A stretch of DNA of 64,000 nucleotides from Paenibacillus lentus (GTDB taxonomy: Bacteria; Bacillota; Bacilli; Paenibacillales; Paenibacillaceae). The stretch spans positions 3,844,001 to 3,908,000 of the forward strand of contig NZ_CP034248.1 of the NCBI RefSeq assembly GCF_003931855.1. The letters run 5' to 3'. Shown here piece by piece: positions 61,626 to 64,000 of the stretch (position 1 is its first letter; every line of letters begins with the position of its first letter). Under the pieces are notes generated by a model that worked only from the letters and a program-made list of their open reading frames with translations, was not told the DNA's origin and searched no databases. The position numbers were made by a program, and so were the translations under genes.

Positions 61626-62862
61626 CTCTCCTTATTCCTGACAATACCCGATCAGAGGAACCGACCATAGCTAGAGCATAGGGTTGCTTAAACATCCCCT
61701 GCAGCACGGCATTGATATCCTCCATCGTCACTGCTTCTATTCGTGAAATAATTTCATCCAGCGTATAATGCCGCCCGAGCATAAGCTCATTTTTTCCAAG
61801 ACGATTCATTCGACTGCTTGTACTTTCTAAACTAAGGATCAGGCTACCCTTCAACTGCTCCTTTCCTTTGCTCAGTTCGCTATCCGTAAGCCCGTTAAGG
61901 GATACATCGTGCAATATTTCCTTAGTTAGCTCAAGAACATCCTTTGTTTGCTTAGGAGCCGTACCCGCATATACGGTAAACAGTCCGCTGTCCGCATGCG
62001 AGCTATGATAAGAAAATACAGAGTAAGCTAGTCCCCGCTTCTCGCGAATTTCCTGGAACAACCGTGAGCTCATCCCTCCCCCTAAAGCGTTATTCAGCAA
62101 TACCATGGCATACTGATGTTTGTGACCGATCGGTAGCCCAGGGAAAGACATACAGATGTGGTTTTGCTCTGTTTTTTTACGGTGAAATTTTATGTCACCG
62201 AGAAAATCGGGAGCTGTCAGCCCGCCTTCCGTTCCTCTTGTGCTGAAGCGACCAAAATGCTCCTCCAGCAGATCGAGAATGTTGTCGTCATAATTTCCTG
62301 CGATGCTGATAACAGTGTTATCGATTGTATATTTTTCGCGCATATACGCCTTAAGATGAGATGGCTCCATCGCCTGCAGTTGTTCTTCTGTCCCAAGGAT
62401 AGGCAAGGCAAGAGGATGACTGCCATAAGCAGCTTCGGATATAAGATCATGCACCATATCATCTGGCGTATCTTCATACATCGCGATCTCTTCCAAAATA
62501 ACATTCTTCTCTTTGCGCAGCTCTTCCTCATCAAACAACGATCTAAAGAACATATCGGACAATACATCTACAGCAATCGGCAAATGTTCGTCCAATACTT
62601 TGGCGTAGTAACAAGTATATTCCTTTGACGTAAAGGCATTAACATTTCCGCCTATGGCGTCAAACTGTTCAGCGATCTCTTTCGCATCATATCGTTCAGT
62701 TCCTTTGAAAAGCATGTGTTCAATGAAATGTGAAATGCCGCCTAAATCGGGACTTTCGTTCCGTGATCCAGTCTTAACCCATATGCCGAAGGACACCGAG
62801 CGGAAGGTAGGGATTTTCTCCATAACCACCCTCAGGCCGTTTTTAAGTTGCGTTTTGTGCAC
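61609..62862 (-). CDS. mlpA: M16 processing peptidase MlpA/YmxG
   Basis: A 417-residue zinc peptidase with HFIEH (GGISHFIEHMLFKGT) near residue 46 and the Glu ligand in LEEIAMYEDTP near 125, so the zinc site is complete. It is the mitochondrial-processing-peptidase type known in Bacillus as MlpA. GTG start after AGGAGGGCCTTTC. A tandem repeat block lies upstream, then ylxY, the same order as in B. subtilis. Confidence 0.93.
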   Translation of the reverse strand: MHKTQLKNGLRVVMEKIPTFRSVSFGIWVKTGSRNESPDLGGISHFIEHMLFKGTERYDAKEIAEQFDAIGGNVNAFTSKEYTCYYAKVLDEHLPIAVDVLSDMFFRSLFDEEELRKEKNVILEEIAMYEDTPDDMVHDLISEAAYGSHPLALPILGTEEQLQAMEPSHLKAYMREKYTIDNTVISIAGNYDDNILDLLEEHFGRFSTRGTEGGLTAPDFLGDIKFHRKKTEQNHICMSFPGLPIGHKHQYAMVLLNNALGGGMSSRLFQEIREKRGLAYSVFSYHSSHADSGLFTVYAGTAPKQTKDVLELTKEILHDVSLNGLTDSELSKGKEQLKGSLILSLESTSSRMNRLGKNELMLGRHYTLDEIISRIEAVTMEDINAVLQGMFKQPYALAMVGSSDRVLSGIRRDELVV

Positions 62863-62883
62863 GAAAGGCCCTCCTAAAAAGTT

Positions 62884-63054
62884 TTACGAAGTAAAACTTA
62901 CTCCGTAAGCATACACTTTGTTTTTGCGGAGCTTTACTGCTTTGAGATACTTCGCAGCAAAACTCACTTCGTAAGCATTCGCTTGGTTTTGCGGAGCTTC
63001 ACTACGTTACAATACTTCGCAGCAAAAATCACTTCAAGAGCATACGCTTATTTT
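62884..63054. repeat. Tandem repeat of about 65 bp, 2.6 copies
   Basis: Units 62884-62949, 62950-63014 and a partial 63015-63054 share CTTCGCAGCAAAA, TCACTTC, AAGCATNCGCTT and GGTTTTGCGGAGCTTCAC segments. Units two and three are closest; unit one is more diverged. The block fills the gap between ylxY and mlpA and has no open frame. Confidence 0.75.
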
Positions 63055-63095
63055 ACGTGAAATCATCATAATCCTATCAAAAAAAGCAAGATTGC

Positions 63096-64000
63096 TCAAC
63101 TCCCCGGCACGATTACCCGATCACTCGACAGTGTTTCCTCCACCGTTCCAAGCACTAGTCCCTTCTTGCGAATAACTTCGATCATTTCCTTCAATGCTCG
63201 GCTGGATGAATCTGTCGGATGCATCAAAATTAGAGTGCCCGGAGTTACATTATTCGATATCTTTTGAACGATACTGGACGGCAAGGGTTTCCTCCAATCC
63301 ACGGTATCCAACGTCCAAAGCACCGTCTTCAATCCGTAATCAGCAGCCTGGCGCACCGTACGGGCATCAAAATCACCGGAAGGCGGGGCAAACCAGCGAT
63401 TGTCCACACCCAGTTCGCTTTTCAACAAATCCTTCGTTTTGGAAATTTCCATTCTGGCCCGATCATCATCTAACTCACTCATATTCGGATGAGAATACGC
63501 ATGATTCTCCAGTTGATGCCCTCGCTTCTGAATTTCCTTTGCCAGCTCTACGTTTTTCTTCAACCAACTGCCATCGAGAAAAAAGGTAGCCTTGACCTTC
63601 GCCTCATCTAACGTGTCCAGCATCGGTTTAATGTACTCATTTCCCCATGCGACGTTGATCATGAGCGCAACCATCGGCTTATTCGGATTCCCGCGGTAAA
63701 TCGGCTCGGCCGCCAAATCCTCTAAATCGACGCGAGGCTTCGTTTCCCGGTATTGATAAGGAATATCCGAACCCCGTGGAAGTTCTTTCGCATGTTGATA
63801 TGTTTTATCAACATCTACTTCCAATCCGTTATAACCCGGGATCGCCTTCCAAACCCGGTCTATCACCGCATCTATCGGCTCCTCGCGGCGCTTGGCCGCC
63901 TCTTCACGAATAATCTTCATTAATTCATCATCCCTGTCGACTTCGGAAAATAACCGAAATGCATAATCAACGCTCGGTTTGATCAAGCTTCCTTCTAAAA
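63096..64000 (-). CDS. ylxY: Polysaccharide deacetylase family protein YlxY, 5' end outside window
   Basis: At least 301 residues of a NodB-fold protein open to the right edge. Motif 1 is degenerate: VALMINVAWGNEY replaces the usual TFDD metal motif. ENHAYSHPNMSEL retains the HxxxH pair, and FAPPSGDFDARTV follows. Loss of the first Asp pair is typical of YlxY, and catalysis is doubtful. Its N-terminus, probably with a signal or anchor, is outside the window. It precedes mlpA as in B. subtilis. Confidence 0.88.
   Translation of the reverse strand, partial: LEGSLIKPSVDYAFRLFSEVDRDDELMKIIREEAAKRREEPIDAVIDRVWKAIPGYNGLEVDVDKTYQHAKELPRGSDIPYQYRETKPRVDLEDLAAEPIYRGNPNKPMVALMINVAWGNEYIKPMLDTLDEAKVKATFFLDGSWLKKNVELAKEIQKRGHQLENHAYSHPNMSELDDDRARMEISKTKDLLKSELGVDNRWFAPPSGDFDARTVRQAADYGLKTVLWTLDTVDWRKPLPSSIVQKISNNVTPGTLILMHPTDSSSRALKEMIEVIRKKGLVLGTVEETLSSDRVIVPGS

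Overview
The window reads as a chromosomal segment of an endospore-forming, low-to-mid GC Firmicute, most likely Paenibacillus or a close Paenibacillaceae relative. Three things support this: strong AGGAGG-type ribosome binding sites with frequent TTG/GTG starts, many sporulation genes (spoVAC, spoVAD, spoVS, sleB, spoIIIE, dpaA, dpaB), and gene order. From about 25 kb to the right edge the minus strand follows the Bacillus ylxY-to-ricA region in reverse: ylxY, mlpA, dut, dpaAB, dapG, dapA, rnjB, tepA, ylzJ, spoIIIE, sleB, ymfF, ymfH, ymfI, ymfJ, rodZ, yajQ, rimO, pgsA, cinA, recA, recX, rny, ymdB, spoVS, korAB, miaB, ricA.

Layout. 0-7.4 kb: small unknown genes, an esterase, a YpdA-type bacillithiol-disulfide reductase with a DUF441 membrane protein, a homodimer-type ABC exporter, an APH-fold kinase and a HesB-like protein. 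7.5-11.7 kb: a BmrCD-type heterodimeric multidrug exporter behind a promoter, a 39-codon leader ORF and an intrinsic terminator, laid out like the bmrB attenuator. 12-17 kb: accessory region with a nuclease-like/winged-helix protein behind its own promoter-proximal terminator, palindromic repeats, a 121-bp three-way-junction element, an SLH protein, a Cys-rich metal-binding protein, a COG0523 GTPase and moaB. 17-25 kb: a YhfP-type reductase, a pyruvate-type ferredoxin oxidoreductase made of two fusion proteins, and an NAD-salvage cluster (NUDIX-HTH, pncA, pncB). 27.7-30.5 kb: a small SpoVA-type cluster. 30.5-34 kb: pduL and korAB. 34-64 kb: the conserved block above.

How genes work together. 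The fused oxidoreductase, KorAB and PduL can link 2-oxoacids, acyl-CoA, reduced ferredoxin and acyl phosphates. DapG and DapA feed dihydrodipicolinate to DpaAB, whose product the SpoVA proteins would help move into the spore. RNase Y, RNase J and RicA are RNA-decay factors. CinA, RecA and RecX are grouped, with a recA promoter next to a LexA-type box.

Most unusual observations: ymdB and dpaA appear to start at AUU and AUA; a 27-G homopolymer touches the LexA box of recA and is followed by about 400 bp of related hairpin repeats; a nested palindrome lies between convergent genes near 16.7 kb; and two promoter-proximal terminators suggest attenuation. Good matches to sigma-H (spoVS), sigma-G (sleB) and sigma-K (dpaA) promoters are visible. 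I found no tRNA, rRNA, CRISPR array, intact insertion sequence or prophage. All calls are from reading the sequence; no database search was run.
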